Below are positions 10,260 through 20,762 of a stretch of 64,000 nt of DNA, one piece after another. This DNA comes from Ancylostoma caninum. Taxonomy: Eukaryota; Nematoda; Chromadorea; Rhabditida; Ancylostomatidae. The stretch's first letter is position 1. Every line of letters starts with the position of its first letter. Location: contig JBAJFG010000358.1 in NCBI GenBank assembly GCA_037903475.1, forward strand, positions 1-64,000, given 5' to 3'. A program made the translations under genes and the position numbers. The notes beneath the pieces were generated by a model. The model ran no database searches. It was not told the DNA's origin and saw only the letters and a list, made by a program, of their open reading frames with translations.

Positions 10260-12586
10260 CCGCACACGATCAAAGAGAATGGGGCGGGGTTGAGCATGGC
10301 GGGCGCATTTGTACATGCGTACGAGTTTTATTACTCGAGTAACTGCACGATTCAAAGCGATTCCTTTTGCAGTTACGCTCCAATTGATGGCACCTTTAAA
10401 ATAAGCACAAATGCAAGAGAACTTTTTTCAGCGTGAGTGCTGCCTTTAATCAACAGGATTGGTAGCTTTCGGTGGTACCCGGCATACAGGCCTTGTTTTT
10501 CTCTTTGTTACCGCATTTTTCGCCCAACCCTTAATGAGACAAGGTGTGCGATCAAGAGATTTTTAGTTTTTGTACGGTGTAGTGAAATTGCACACAGACC
10601 ACATTACAGAGCCTATGCACTTATACTTAATAATGTTGCATGCCATACAAACGTAACAAAAGTCAGCAAATTAAGCCAAATAGAAGTCAATCAAGTTAGA
10701 GAGGAAAAATTACGAAAAAAAAGTTCTTTGTGCACAGTGTCTTAATATTGTGAGATCAATGCTAGGGGCTGGGGCACGGGCCTCCATAGAGTAGATACTT
10801 CATCTATACCTAAGACCGGAACGCATAAGATATGTACATTCAAATTCGGGAATTCGATTTCGAATAAGTCGAATTTTCGGATTTTCGGAAAAGAAAGTGA
10901 ACCTCAGAGAAACACATTCGAATTTCTTGGATTGGGTTCTGAATTAGCAATTATCCTGATTGAGTTACTAGGTTCTTATTCGGTCCAAGGTGTAGTTTCG
11001 ACGCTATCGTAATTATGACGGAATCATAAGCATTTTTCGCAAAACGTTCAACTTGGAGAGCCATAATCATTTCTACCCATCCATAATAAATGAAGCAAAT
11101 GTGTTTAAAATGTGTTTCAGCCTGCTCTTCGCCGAAACCATGGCTTTCTACGCGATTTGCGATATCTTCGTTGTTTCACTTAAAATTTTCTATTCACTAG
11201 ATTTAATGGAGCTCACTATCGCCAAAGTATTCGATACGACTTTCCACTACACCTATGCTATGATTAAGGCATTACAAACGAGTTGCCTTTTGGAGAGACT
11301 GACAGCAACCATCTGCTTCCAGTCTTATGAAAAGAACAGAAACTGGTACTTCCTTATACCGTCCCAAGTATTCTGCGTCGGATTTGCCTTCCTGGAAATA
11401 TTTGTGAAAGAAAGTAGGTTTCCACCAACTGCTTTTCTATTCTAGAGTATTTCAGCAAAGATTAAGGATTATGCAGCCACTTTCCCCATCAACCAATTTC
11501 TCAATGAACATTCGCTCATTTTGAAGTATTAAAAAATCAAGAAACCAGGAAATTGAAAGGTTGCACAAAAAAAGTGTTGTACTAATATCTACCTTATTTG
11601 CAACAAATGTTCTCATAGATTTTCACTCGTACTTCACCATAGGAGGGCTAAAGGAAGGATGAAAACAATTTATTTGAAAAACATTCCCTTTCCCGGTTTT
11701 ATTTTCCGAACATATAAAGATACTCTTTTTCAGCATTCGAAGGTTTAGCACAAGCGTTCATATTTCTAGGCTACTATGTTATGCATATCGTGGTAAGCCG
11801 TTTCAAACCAGCTGTCCAGCTAATTTCCTCGTTTTTAAGCCAAAAAGCATCGTTTAGGGGCTTCTTGTCCTTCTTCACATCAATCGAAATCTGACGAAAA
11901 AATACACAGGAAGTGGGATCCCGTTATCCATGCGATACCAGCTTGCAGAAAACATCCGGACCATTAGGTAGAGCTAGAGAGTTTTCTGGTGTTTTTCTCT
12001 GTACCAATAAAAATATCCATGTTTCATCAAATGCTAAGTCTGTGTTCTTACTTCTTGAAGCTGAAAGAACGCCTTCCCTGACTTTTCAGGGTCTTCTTGC
12101 CTATGATCGTTTTCGATACTATGATCTCGATAGTCGACACTGTTTCTGGATATCTACAGCTCGACTACGTTTTCGAACCTGAACGCTGTGCTCCTGAGCC
12201 GTACTACCTCCCAGTTTATGCGCTTATCGTCATGGTATGACGCTATGATATTATGAGGAACACGAGAGATGTAAGAAACCTCAACCGATTTTCAGCTGGC
12301 ATCTGGTCTGGAATTGGTTGAAGCTACGCTCATACTCAAGCAATATCCTAGTGAGAAGATTTTCTGCAAACGAAAGAAGATTTTAGGTGAGGACCTCGAA
12401 GCCAGAATAAACATATGCATAGGAAAACAATAGTTCTAAATATACTTAATTCCGAATAGAATAAGTCAGTTCATTTACTTATTTATCCTAGATCCGAAAA
12501 ATTCAAATTTAAAAAAAGAGGATGACCTACGTGCCTTCTCATCATTCCTAAACGAATGTATTGCTCCACTTTTCTCAAACATTTGA
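10260..12586 (+). CDS. Sre-family seven-transmembrane chemoreceptor, 5' end incomplete
   Basis: Seven exons join in phase: 10260-10432 (tentative start), 11121-11413, 11734-11792, 11858-11967, 12090-12234, 12296-12386 and 12492-12586 (stop TGA 12584-12586). Together they make 966 nt, 321 residues. The first exon encodes an extracellular loop with two cysteines (SSNCTIQSDSFCSYAP). The next spans TM3 and ends with the hallmark LLERLTATICFQSYEKNRNW after TM3, then TM4. TM5 is split over two exons (AFIFLGYYVMHIV, GLLVLLHI). The loop GSGIPLSMRYQLAENIRTI is the strongest Sre/Srab-like signature. TM6 is VFLPMIVFDTMISIV and TM7 PVYALIVMLASGLELVEATL, with a basic cytoplasmic tail. Donors and acceptors are good from exon 2 onward; the first acceptor (CACAG) is weak. 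TM2 is not located. Sre proteins are plasma-membrane receptors of chemosensory neurons; ligand unknown. No frameshifts or stops are seen in the 3' exons, so it looks functional. Confidence 0.8.
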
Positions 12587-13917
12587 ACTATAGACATATT
12601 CGAAGTCGAGTTTTCGAAATTCGAATAAATTGATAGGTATGTAATGCATTTTTCGGTCCTGAGTATGATTCCAATCAGGTAATGTGCGGCACGCATAGGA
12701 CGAAACATAAACCAAACAACTTCATCGATTGAATTAAAATTGGGAATCGATACATTAATGAGGAGTAAGAGACCCTCACAGGCCTTCTTATGTTTTATAT
12801 AGCGTTGTATCGCTTTCTCTTGTTTGAATTTTTGAGCTTTTGATTGACTCAAAAACATATATTCGAATTTGGATGCATTTGGTGGGTTCTTCGGTCTCAA
12901 ATACGCCTTTTTAGTCGAAAATTAGTCGCTGTTAGGAAAAATTAGCAGCGACGATAGAAGAAAATTTCTAGCAAACAAAATTCTCGAAATATTCATTACT
13001 ACTACTTCATTACTATACTCATACTCGTTCACGAAAATTAGGTCTTAAGCTGCTCATGCTCAGTGCACGTTGAGTTGGCGGTGCCGCTTGCACGACTGGT
13101 GCATAAAACATCCTCTTCCGGTCTTCACGGCCAACTTGTTCTCCATTTGCCAATCAGTTCTTCTTCTCGATTTACTACACATTTTCGGGAAAAATCTCAT
13201 GTTGATTTTTTTGTTTCAAAACTATATCTAAAAGATCAATTCTTATTTAAAAAAAAAGGTTTTACTTCAGAAAACAAAGAAATGTCAACTTCCTCTAGCG
13301 ATGATTAAGGAAGATCTACAACATAGTACTTCCATTAGCAAAGGTGTTGATCTATCTATTAATTTAAAGCAAAGCTCTCGTTTCTTCGCGCGCGTGAGAT
13401 CACCCAGCAATGTGTTCGCATTTCAGAAAATATCTAGAAATGAATGACACACCAGCACAATAAAAAGAGAACTATAAGTGGCTGAGATCCTACAGTGAAA
13501 TATCTTGCCAAACAAGAAATCTGTTAACGTGTTTCAAATCAGAGTAATGTAACGCATCAAAGTTCGACAGATCTACCAAACGCTCATTAGAAAATCATCT
13601 CCTAAAAGATAGCCGATGGTGGCAAATAGTTTCCTTGAGGCGGTAAATTTGGTAAAGTAGCTATGCACATGAAACTTTCCGAGCTTTTCAATCCAAAGAA
13701 CCTTCTAGTCAACAACTCTCATCTCGGTATTCTCCAGGGGTAAAGGAAGCCTGCTATTCCCTTGAGTAGTAGCGCGCAGTACAAATGCTGTTTAACACAT
13801 TGTGGACAATGTGATGCACATGGTGCATCACGTCGCGGGCCAAAAAGTATCGATTGGCCACGTGCACCCGCCACGCAAAAACGGGCTCGGTCCGCAATGT
13901 GTTAATAATCCACTTAT
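12587..13917. other. no gene recognised
   Basis: 3' flank of the receptor. TTCGAA-like words occur at 12598-12632. Nothing coding is supported. Confidence 0.5.
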
Positions 13918-13918
13918 T

Positions 13919-14145
13919 GTCTGTCCGAAACGACGAGTCCGCCCACGGGGATCGAGAAGCTGTCACGTTTGCCAGCGCTCCATGTCATCATCCCTGATCT
14001 GCGTATCACGTTTCATCATTATCTTCATGGTATTGACCAATGATTTGGCTGTGACGTGGACGACGTGGCAGCCAACAGCATCCGTCCCAGCCGCGCCTCC
14101 TCTCGATCCCCACGTGCGTGGGCGGACTCGTCGTTTCGGACAGAC
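13919..14145. repeat. GC-rich inverted repeat with about 40-bp arms
   Basis: The left arm at 13919-13956 (GTCTGTCCGAAACGACGAGT, then CCGCCCACGGGGATCGAG) and the right arm at 14102-14145 are reverse complements, apart from a 5-6 bp insertion in the right arm. They are separated by about 145 bp. This is probably a MITE or foldback relic. No clear target duplication. Confidence 0.75.
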
Positions 14146-14918
14146 TATATCTCACCGCTTTTTTCCTTTAATTAGAGAACGATGCCATATATGAAATACA
14201 GAAAATTACGTCAAACTTATGGCTAGGAGAAAAACGGAAACGCAGAACAATTGACCAGACACGCAAAAACTAAGCTGTGGTCGAAGCACATGTTATTACG
14301 ATTGAACAATGAGGCATGAGGACTCGTCCATAGGGACTTGTGAACAATAACTTGAGTTATATTAAAAGAAAAAAAAACAATGTTGCAGTAGAACCGTCGA
14401 TCTCCATGACCCATATATTGCGCCTCCTTAGAGAATCAATTACGCAGGGATTTACCTTCTCGATTATTCACATAGATGTCGCATCGAAAACCTTCCAGTA
14501 GGGGATTTACAGTCAATATGGAACTTTTTCAAATGCAGAACCTTTATAAATTGAAGATTCCGAGAATATTCCACAAGTTGTCATTGAAAGTGGAGCAGAT
14601 TAGTGTGAGAGTAACGAAGTTTGTTTTCAGCTCCTCACCGAGTAATGAATGTGCTTGGGACGAACATCATGTTCCAGCAGAGAGAGCGAAATTATTTCGA
14701 TGACTTGGACAGAGCATGGGAGCGACAACGCAAATCATTATTCAGTTTATCATAGTCTAGATGAGATCAGACAATATTCAGGGATATGCATAAGCGTGAG
14801 ATCAATAATTGACTAGAATTCGAAAATCAGAAACAATAAACGTCTAGCGATTGCTAAGCAAATAAAAACCAAACTTGTACATACACAATATGTATATACA
14901 ACAATCTGTACAAGTTAC
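14146..14918. other. 3' flank of the coiled-coil gene
   Basis: No gene recognised. A short inverted repeat (AACTTGTACA ... TGTACAAGTT) at 14872-14918 lies just past the stop codon of the minus-strand gene and would form a hairpin in its 3' UTR. Confidence 0.4.
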
Positions 14919-17900
14919 TTAAATGGTGAGCAGTTTTTGAAGACGGTCATTAAGTTCACGGTTCTCCTTCTTCAGTGCTTTCACTTTGATCCTGAACATA
15001 GAGAAAATGCAATGATACGGCGGTCGAGCAACTATCCGAAGCTACTCTACGATGAATAGTGCTAGTTCGACAATACTTAATGTGTACCGGTTCTCCTTCC
15101 TTTCGGATACCAACTGGTGCATGAGCAACTTTCCTTCTTCTTTCAATGCAGCGATAAGGTGACTTTGGTCTTTTAATAACTTTCTCATCTCTGAATGAAG
15201 CCATTTTCGAGTGAAAAGAAAATAAGGAGAACCATTGTCGAAAATGATATAAATCAACTCACGTTCACCATCAAATTCCTCTGAAGGACAACGCATAACC
15301 TGCAAATAAACTATTGTTTTACATTTAACTGCTGCAGATCGAAGAGCTTCCACATGGAAGTAAAACACCGATTCCTATAGGTGAACGAATTCAGAGCTGA
15401 AAGGCCCAGAAAATACAAGACGCAAAAACTGGAGCTCAGGCTGACCATGCATCCAAAACGTGGAACTCAGTTTTAATTCACTACGATAATCCTACTTTAT
15501 CTTCATGAAAACACCACTGCTGTACAAAACTGGTTCGGTGTTTCTATGAAGCATTTCACATAATCCCACTATACGAAGTCACAGGAGATCCCGAGAGTTC
15601 TCCTATGTCTTATGCTTGTCGTTACCGTACAAAATGTCTCTACGATGTCAAATGTGTACAACTTTAGGGATCAGCGCACATCCAGAACCCTGAACCCCGT
15701 AAGGCAAAACCAAAGCAAATATTTTTCACGGAAATCGGTGAAGTGTCTTGATGTTCCTATAGAGAAGATTTGTGATACAACCACGGAATGTTAGATTGTT
15801 GTTTATTGTTTAATTGTTTATTATTATTTTAATTGTTTATTATTTTATTATTATTTTATTTATTAATTATTCTTTTTAAGTTGGAATACCCGGACATCAA
15901 CAATGCAGTACCTTCACCGAAGATTTTATTGCTGGACGACAGAGCTCTTCCAGTACTGCGTCAATAATCAACTCAGACGAAAGTGCCGCGCAAGCGGTCC
16001 CCAGTAGACCGGGTCGCAGGCACATTTCGCGGCCCGCTCGCATGGTTGTCGTGGCCCGCTCGCACAAGATTTTCCGTGCGCAAGGGCTGCGACAATCATG
16101 CGAGCGGGCAGCGACATGGCTGCGACCAGCTTTATCGGGTTCGCACGGAATTTTTGTCGCAGAAAAACCTCACATTCTCAAAACATCCGGGATCCTTTGA
16201 ATCATTGAACTTCCCATCGACAAAAAGTAGAAACATTTAGCAGGAGTAGCAGTTCTATTTTGGAAGATTGAATCTTACAGCCGTCGAACGATTTTTGGAG
16301 CCTCTATAATATTTCAAGAAACAAATGTGGATGCAGTAAGTGAATTTCTCGAAAAAATATACCGAACCAAAAAGGTCAGCAATCTGACACTAAGTTCAAC
16401 AAACAGAAAAGGATGTGGTTTTTACCTTTTGGGTTCCGCTGGTGTACGGACTAGAGGAGGATTACTCATACGTGCTTTCAAACGAAATTTCAGTTATCGC
16501 GAAGAAGCAGCAGCCAACACAGGTGAATCTGCCAGACTTGATTTCAGAAAGACCATCCGACCCCTTATGAATTAAAAATGACTCACAATGAAGACAAATA
16601 GATTTTGCTATATAAGTATTGGGTTGGTGGAAAAGTTCTGCAACAATCACAACGAATTCTTTGGAAATGAATTTCTTCATTCAAATAAAATTTCAATTAA
16701 TGCTAAATTTACCATTACTGTGTGGTACCTTCACTCATCTTTTGGGCAGCTTCTCTATTCCTTCCTGCCAAAACTTCGGAGGCTGTTGATCAAAAAAAAA
16801 AAACTTTTACACCACACTTTAGAATTCATGTTGAATGCTCTCATTTTCCGTAGATGGTTGTTCTTGGCCAGGAAAAGGTGACAGTCCGATAGGACAAGGT
16901 TTGGCGCATACGATAGGTGTGACAGAAAGTCCCAATCGAGATTCTGAGTCTTCTCACGACTCGCGTTTGAAAAGTGCTTGTGTGCATTATTTTTGGAGAA
17001 GGTGAACATTTGCTCGGTTTGGGTGTTTTTCACGGATGGCACCTGCCAACTTCTGGGGTTGGGTAGAGCAGAGATCGTTGCTAACAGTGGGGCAACTATT
17101 TAGGAACTCGTTATAAAGCATTCCTTGTGGCTGCAAGTACAGGAGAGAAAAATCTTCTCGGGCGGGTCTGCCTTTCACTGTTTTGGAAGTGATTTCGGAC
17201 ACGGAATCCATTGGCGCTGTTGCGCATTGTTCGCGTACAGGACCAAGCTTTCGCCCCCACTTGAAATATCCTTTAGAAAGCCCTTCCCATGTGGCCGAAG
17301 AACTGCGACTTCTCGATGGTCAACCAGCATGACCTGTCACACAGCACGCGAGGTACTCATAACTTTGCTAAAACGAAAAAGTGAGGATGGTTGATGACAT
17401 TCGCATAGTCGCATTAGAGTGTCTTCGTCAACTTGCAGGTGTCGGCACCATGCGTCGCCTTCAGGTCGTCCTGCAAATCGTCGTTATTAACGGTCGACGC
17501 ACGTCCAGACCGTGGCTGGTTTTCAATCATTTCGCCGGACTTGAAGTCCTGATACCATCAGGGGACCGTCAAATGGTGAACAACGTTCTCTTCAAACGCA
17601 GCACATATATTGATGCCGGCAATTCTTGCAAGATGTCCTTGCAGGGAACCATAACAGGCAAAGGAGCGAAGTGAGACTTGACCGGCCCGAAGGCATTGTT
17701 ACTGAAATACTGAAACAGCTTCCCTCGTCAGCTTCCCTTATGTCCGTCACGTGGAAGCATACTACCTTACACCGACACAAGATCCCAACAGTCAAGCTGC
17801 TTTCGCCTTTTGAAAATAAAAAGTGTTGCAGGACTTTTTCACCAACCCAATTGAATTTAGCGGATAATTCGACGGAGCGGCGTGTGATGATCGTGGTGTA

Positions 17901-19982
17901 CATGATATGTCGTCTGAATCATAGGAAACTCACTTTTCCCCTGAGCACAGCATTCTCTTCCACGAGGGTCGCTAAACGACACTCGGCTACTTTGCATTCC
18001 TTCCGTAACTTGGCCACTTCATCTGATAGCCGATCGCAATGCGCTTGCAAATGCCCACACCTCTGATTGACGACCTGCAGCTCGCTGCCAAGCTCAGATT
18101 CAATACGTTCTCGGTCATCTAGCAGCGCTGAAGCAAAAGGAGATCATTGGTTGATTGATGTTTTTGCACACTAGTAATTGATGAAATATAAACAAAGACA
18201 CATCACCAGATAACGCGCAGTGTAAACAATGAAGTGTTCACTAACACTGATATTTGACACGAAGCTCCGCCATTTCTTTCACAGTATCCTCCATTTTAGT
18301 TGATAACGATGCAATCATGGATTTCTTGGAGTTGTTAGATTCATCAATTTCATTCTGCATCTAAAATTAGGAAAACAGTTATATGAGGAAAAATCATAAA
18401 CTAGGCTGTGACATCTCGGGGCGCAACCAAAGCCCCAATAAAGAGGGAAAAAATTTAACAAGCTTAAGAGAATTCGAAAATGAAGAATAAGTCCAAAAAA
18501 AAACCTGATCAGCTCTGGATTTTTGAAAATCTAGATCCCTTTGAAGACCACCAGATGATCGCTGTTCTCGCAGCAATTCAAATTCAAGCTGAATTAGATA
18601 TAGAAAATACCAAAATCTCCATCACCAATACAGCAATGCAAATCCAAGTACCTCCTTTATCCTATTACGAAGCTGAATAATAGAGCCAACCGGTTTCTCT
18701 TCAGTTTTTGCCCGCATATCATCCAGTTCACGCTCTAGTCGCGCTTTTTCATCCTAAAGAACGACAGCGAATAAAAACTGAAATACGATGACATGAAATG
18801 GAACAGCTGTTCACTGACATACCTGAAGTTGCTCCACCGCCGCAAGTGCACTACTGACCTTTTGCTGAGCAGACATTACTAGCGCATTCGCTTCATTTTC
18901 TGCCTCTTGCTGGAAACAAAATGTATGTCTAAACCAACTAATACAGGGTGAATTCATCATTCTTCACCAGCACTTCGTAGCTCCCAGAAGCTGGAATAGC
19001 AAAAGTTCAATGTTAGCGGAACAACGCCTAGATTTGAGGGGAATGACATTTTGCAGAATGACATTTTTTGGCATTTTTCTAGCATAGCATTCAAAAAAAA
19101 GGGGGGAACCATCAGAAATGCATGCTCCGGATTTGCACGAAAAAGGACTCTAGGATGACTCTTATAAATTCTGATAGCCAAACAATATCGATTTCGATGC
19201 TAAAAGGACACAAAAACCACAATAGCACAGAATGGAATTTAGCTAGAATGTGGCATAAAATAGGCGTGCTCGTAATGTAAGTTCCCGCCTACACTTTTGC
19301 TAACTGTATGCGTCTTCCGTTTCCACTACGGAGATGCTTCATCCTACTGAGTAAATACTAGGAGCTAATACAAAGAGTACCGTACAGATACACAAGGAAA
19401 AATATTTAAACAACTCCGAGCGGAAGAACGCTAATACGACCGTGTGCAAAAAAAGGTATCACACAGCATGCAAGGTAAAGAAGGAAACACGAACACTGAG
19501 AAAGTTAGAAACACGACCGGACAAAGGGATTACGAACCAGACAGATTCCCCTACACAAGCGCACCAGTGTCCAGAAATGCTGAACCAACTGACAAAAAAA
19601 AAAGATTGAAAGAAAGCAAAAATACAGCTCTCTTCTTTCTGGAGCAGTGTGCAATATTTTCTGTATATACTCAATGAAGAGGTTGTATGAGTGAGCAAAG
19701 TAAAACTCGCTTCAAGACAACTTCAACCAGAAGATGAGACCAGTTGGTGATTCCCCTACTCGGGACAAAACCCACCCTCTTCACGTCCGCCTCACGAAAC
19801 AACTTTATTTGATCCTGGCACATCTCCAACTTCTGCAGTAAACAATCCATCATCATGTCCTGTTTCTCAACTAACTCCAGGAGCTCCTCAGGAGCTGGCG
19901 CTAAGAAAGATCAACACATTGGACGTAAAGGCTTCTGCTTCTTATTTGCAAAGAACCACTTACCATTACTTCCGTTCTCCAT
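14919..19982 (-). CDS. uncharacterised coiled-coil protein, 307 aa, ten exons
   Basis: Minus-strand exons join with consistent phases and GT/AG borders: 19982-19964 (ATG, MENGSN), 19900-19776, 18909-18823, 18753-18652, 18588-18505, 18360-18261, 18127-17934, 15299-15263, 15190-15088 and 14991-14919 (stop TAA). The total is 924 nt. The exon 6/7 junction uses a weak donor (C then GTGTCA) and is the least certain. The product is almost entirely heptad-like, charged alpha-helix: EELLELVEKQDMMMDCLLQK early, DEKARLERELDDMRAKTEEK in the middle, VAKLRKECKVAECRLATLVE, and ALKKENRELNDRLQKLLTI at the very end. No signal peptide, membrane segment or catalytic motif is seen, so it is likely a cytoplasmic scaffold or tether. 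I do not recognise the family; golgin- or tropomyosin-like resemblance reflects coiled coil only. Intron 7 (15300-17933) houses a dead mariner. A candidate trans-splice acceptor (CGCAG, AG at 19998-19997) precedes the ATG. It lies downstream of the clathrin light chain on the same strand. Confidence 0.75.
16033..16108. repeat. GC-rich inverted repeat in intron
   Basis: CCCGCTCGCATGGTTGTCG (16033-16051) pairs with CGACAATCATGCGAGCGGG (16090-16108), 18 of 19. It sits in a GC-rich island (15980-16160) with further CCGTGCGCAA/TTCGCACGG complementarity. Possible MITE fragment. Confidence 0.65.
16619..17850 (-). mobile_element. near-full-length inactive mariner
   Basis: The terminal repeats are TTGGGTTGGTGGAAAAGTTC on the left and, on the minus strand from 17850, TTGGGTTGGTGAAAAAGTCC, with a TA before the left end. 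The element is 1232 bp, close to an autonomous mariner. The minus strand carries transposase pieces in order: WYQDFKSGEMIENQPRSGRA (about 17560-17500), VLYANNAQQRQWIP (about 17260), the LYLQPQGMLYNEFL segment (about 17150), FSKNNAHKHFSNASREK (about 17010) and LSYAPNLVLSDCHLFLAKNN (about 16900-16860). The catalytic region is frameshifted and the DNARPH aspartate is altered to NNAHKH. Dead copy inside intron 7 of the coiled-coil gene. Confidence 0.92.
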
Positions 19983-20762
19983 GGAAAGGGGAACAGCTGC
20001 GTTTGGTGTGGGTTATGCACTCTATGATGTAGTTATAGCCGCAGCATCTACCAAAGTACAAATAATTTTCGGGAAGTCACTTCAAAAAAAGGCAAGCAAC
20101 TGTTACGGTAGACGCGTTAAACACACAAACAAACAGCAAAACAACTAAAAGTAGTATATTTATTCTCTACATATCACAAAACTTGAAGATGTACAGTAAC
20201 ATATAGCATTTGGATCGCATATCGCAAAGGCTATAAAACGGAGAAAATGTGAACAAGAACTGAAGATAAATATATAAATAGTTTTAACATGAAACCATCC
20301 CCATGTTCCTTAACCTTCAAATACCACTTTAACAGTCATCATGTAGGTGCGTGCACACAGTTAAATAATGAGATTATGCGGGATTCCAAGCGAAATAGGA
20401 CAAGATGGTTGATGGTAGGGTAGCATAGAAAACCGCAAACCAAAGAAGATCTTACATGGAACAATCCATGCGAAAGACCCAACAAACAGATGCACTACGG
20501 TTTTCAACAATCACATAATCACATCACAACTTAATTAAACTACTCTTCACTTAATAAAGGAGTACTTATGAGTTAGGAGTCTGGGAAACACCGCTATGTA
20601 AAACAAGCGCGATAAATTTGAAGTGAAATAAGAGTAAAAAGCAAGAACTTGGTAACGTAGACACACCGCGCACAGAATATAGAATCTCATGTTCAGCTAA
20701 GGTATTTTACCTGCAAGACCTCTAATAAAATAATAATATTGTCGTTCATATAACACGAATTC
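19983..20762. other. light-chain 3' UTR and short intercistronic gap
   Basis: No ORF of note. It contains the probable poly(A) signal of the upstream gene (20164-20159) and the candidate trans-splice acceptor of the downstream gene (19998-19997). Confidence 0.5.
20159..20164 (-). terminator. probable poly(A) signal of clathrin light chain
   Basis: AATAAA on the minus strand, about 600 bp past the stop codon and 177 bp before the ATG of the next gene on the same strand. Confidence 0.5.

Noticed and set aside
12475..12900. 141-codon minus-strand ORF
   Set aside because: Antisense to the phase-compatible last exon of the chemoreceptor and without a recognised motif.
18957..19181. Possible extra exon of the coiled-coil gene
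   Set aside because: The translation is hydrophobic and not coiled-coil, lacks good borders, and neighbouring exons already join in phase 0 without it.
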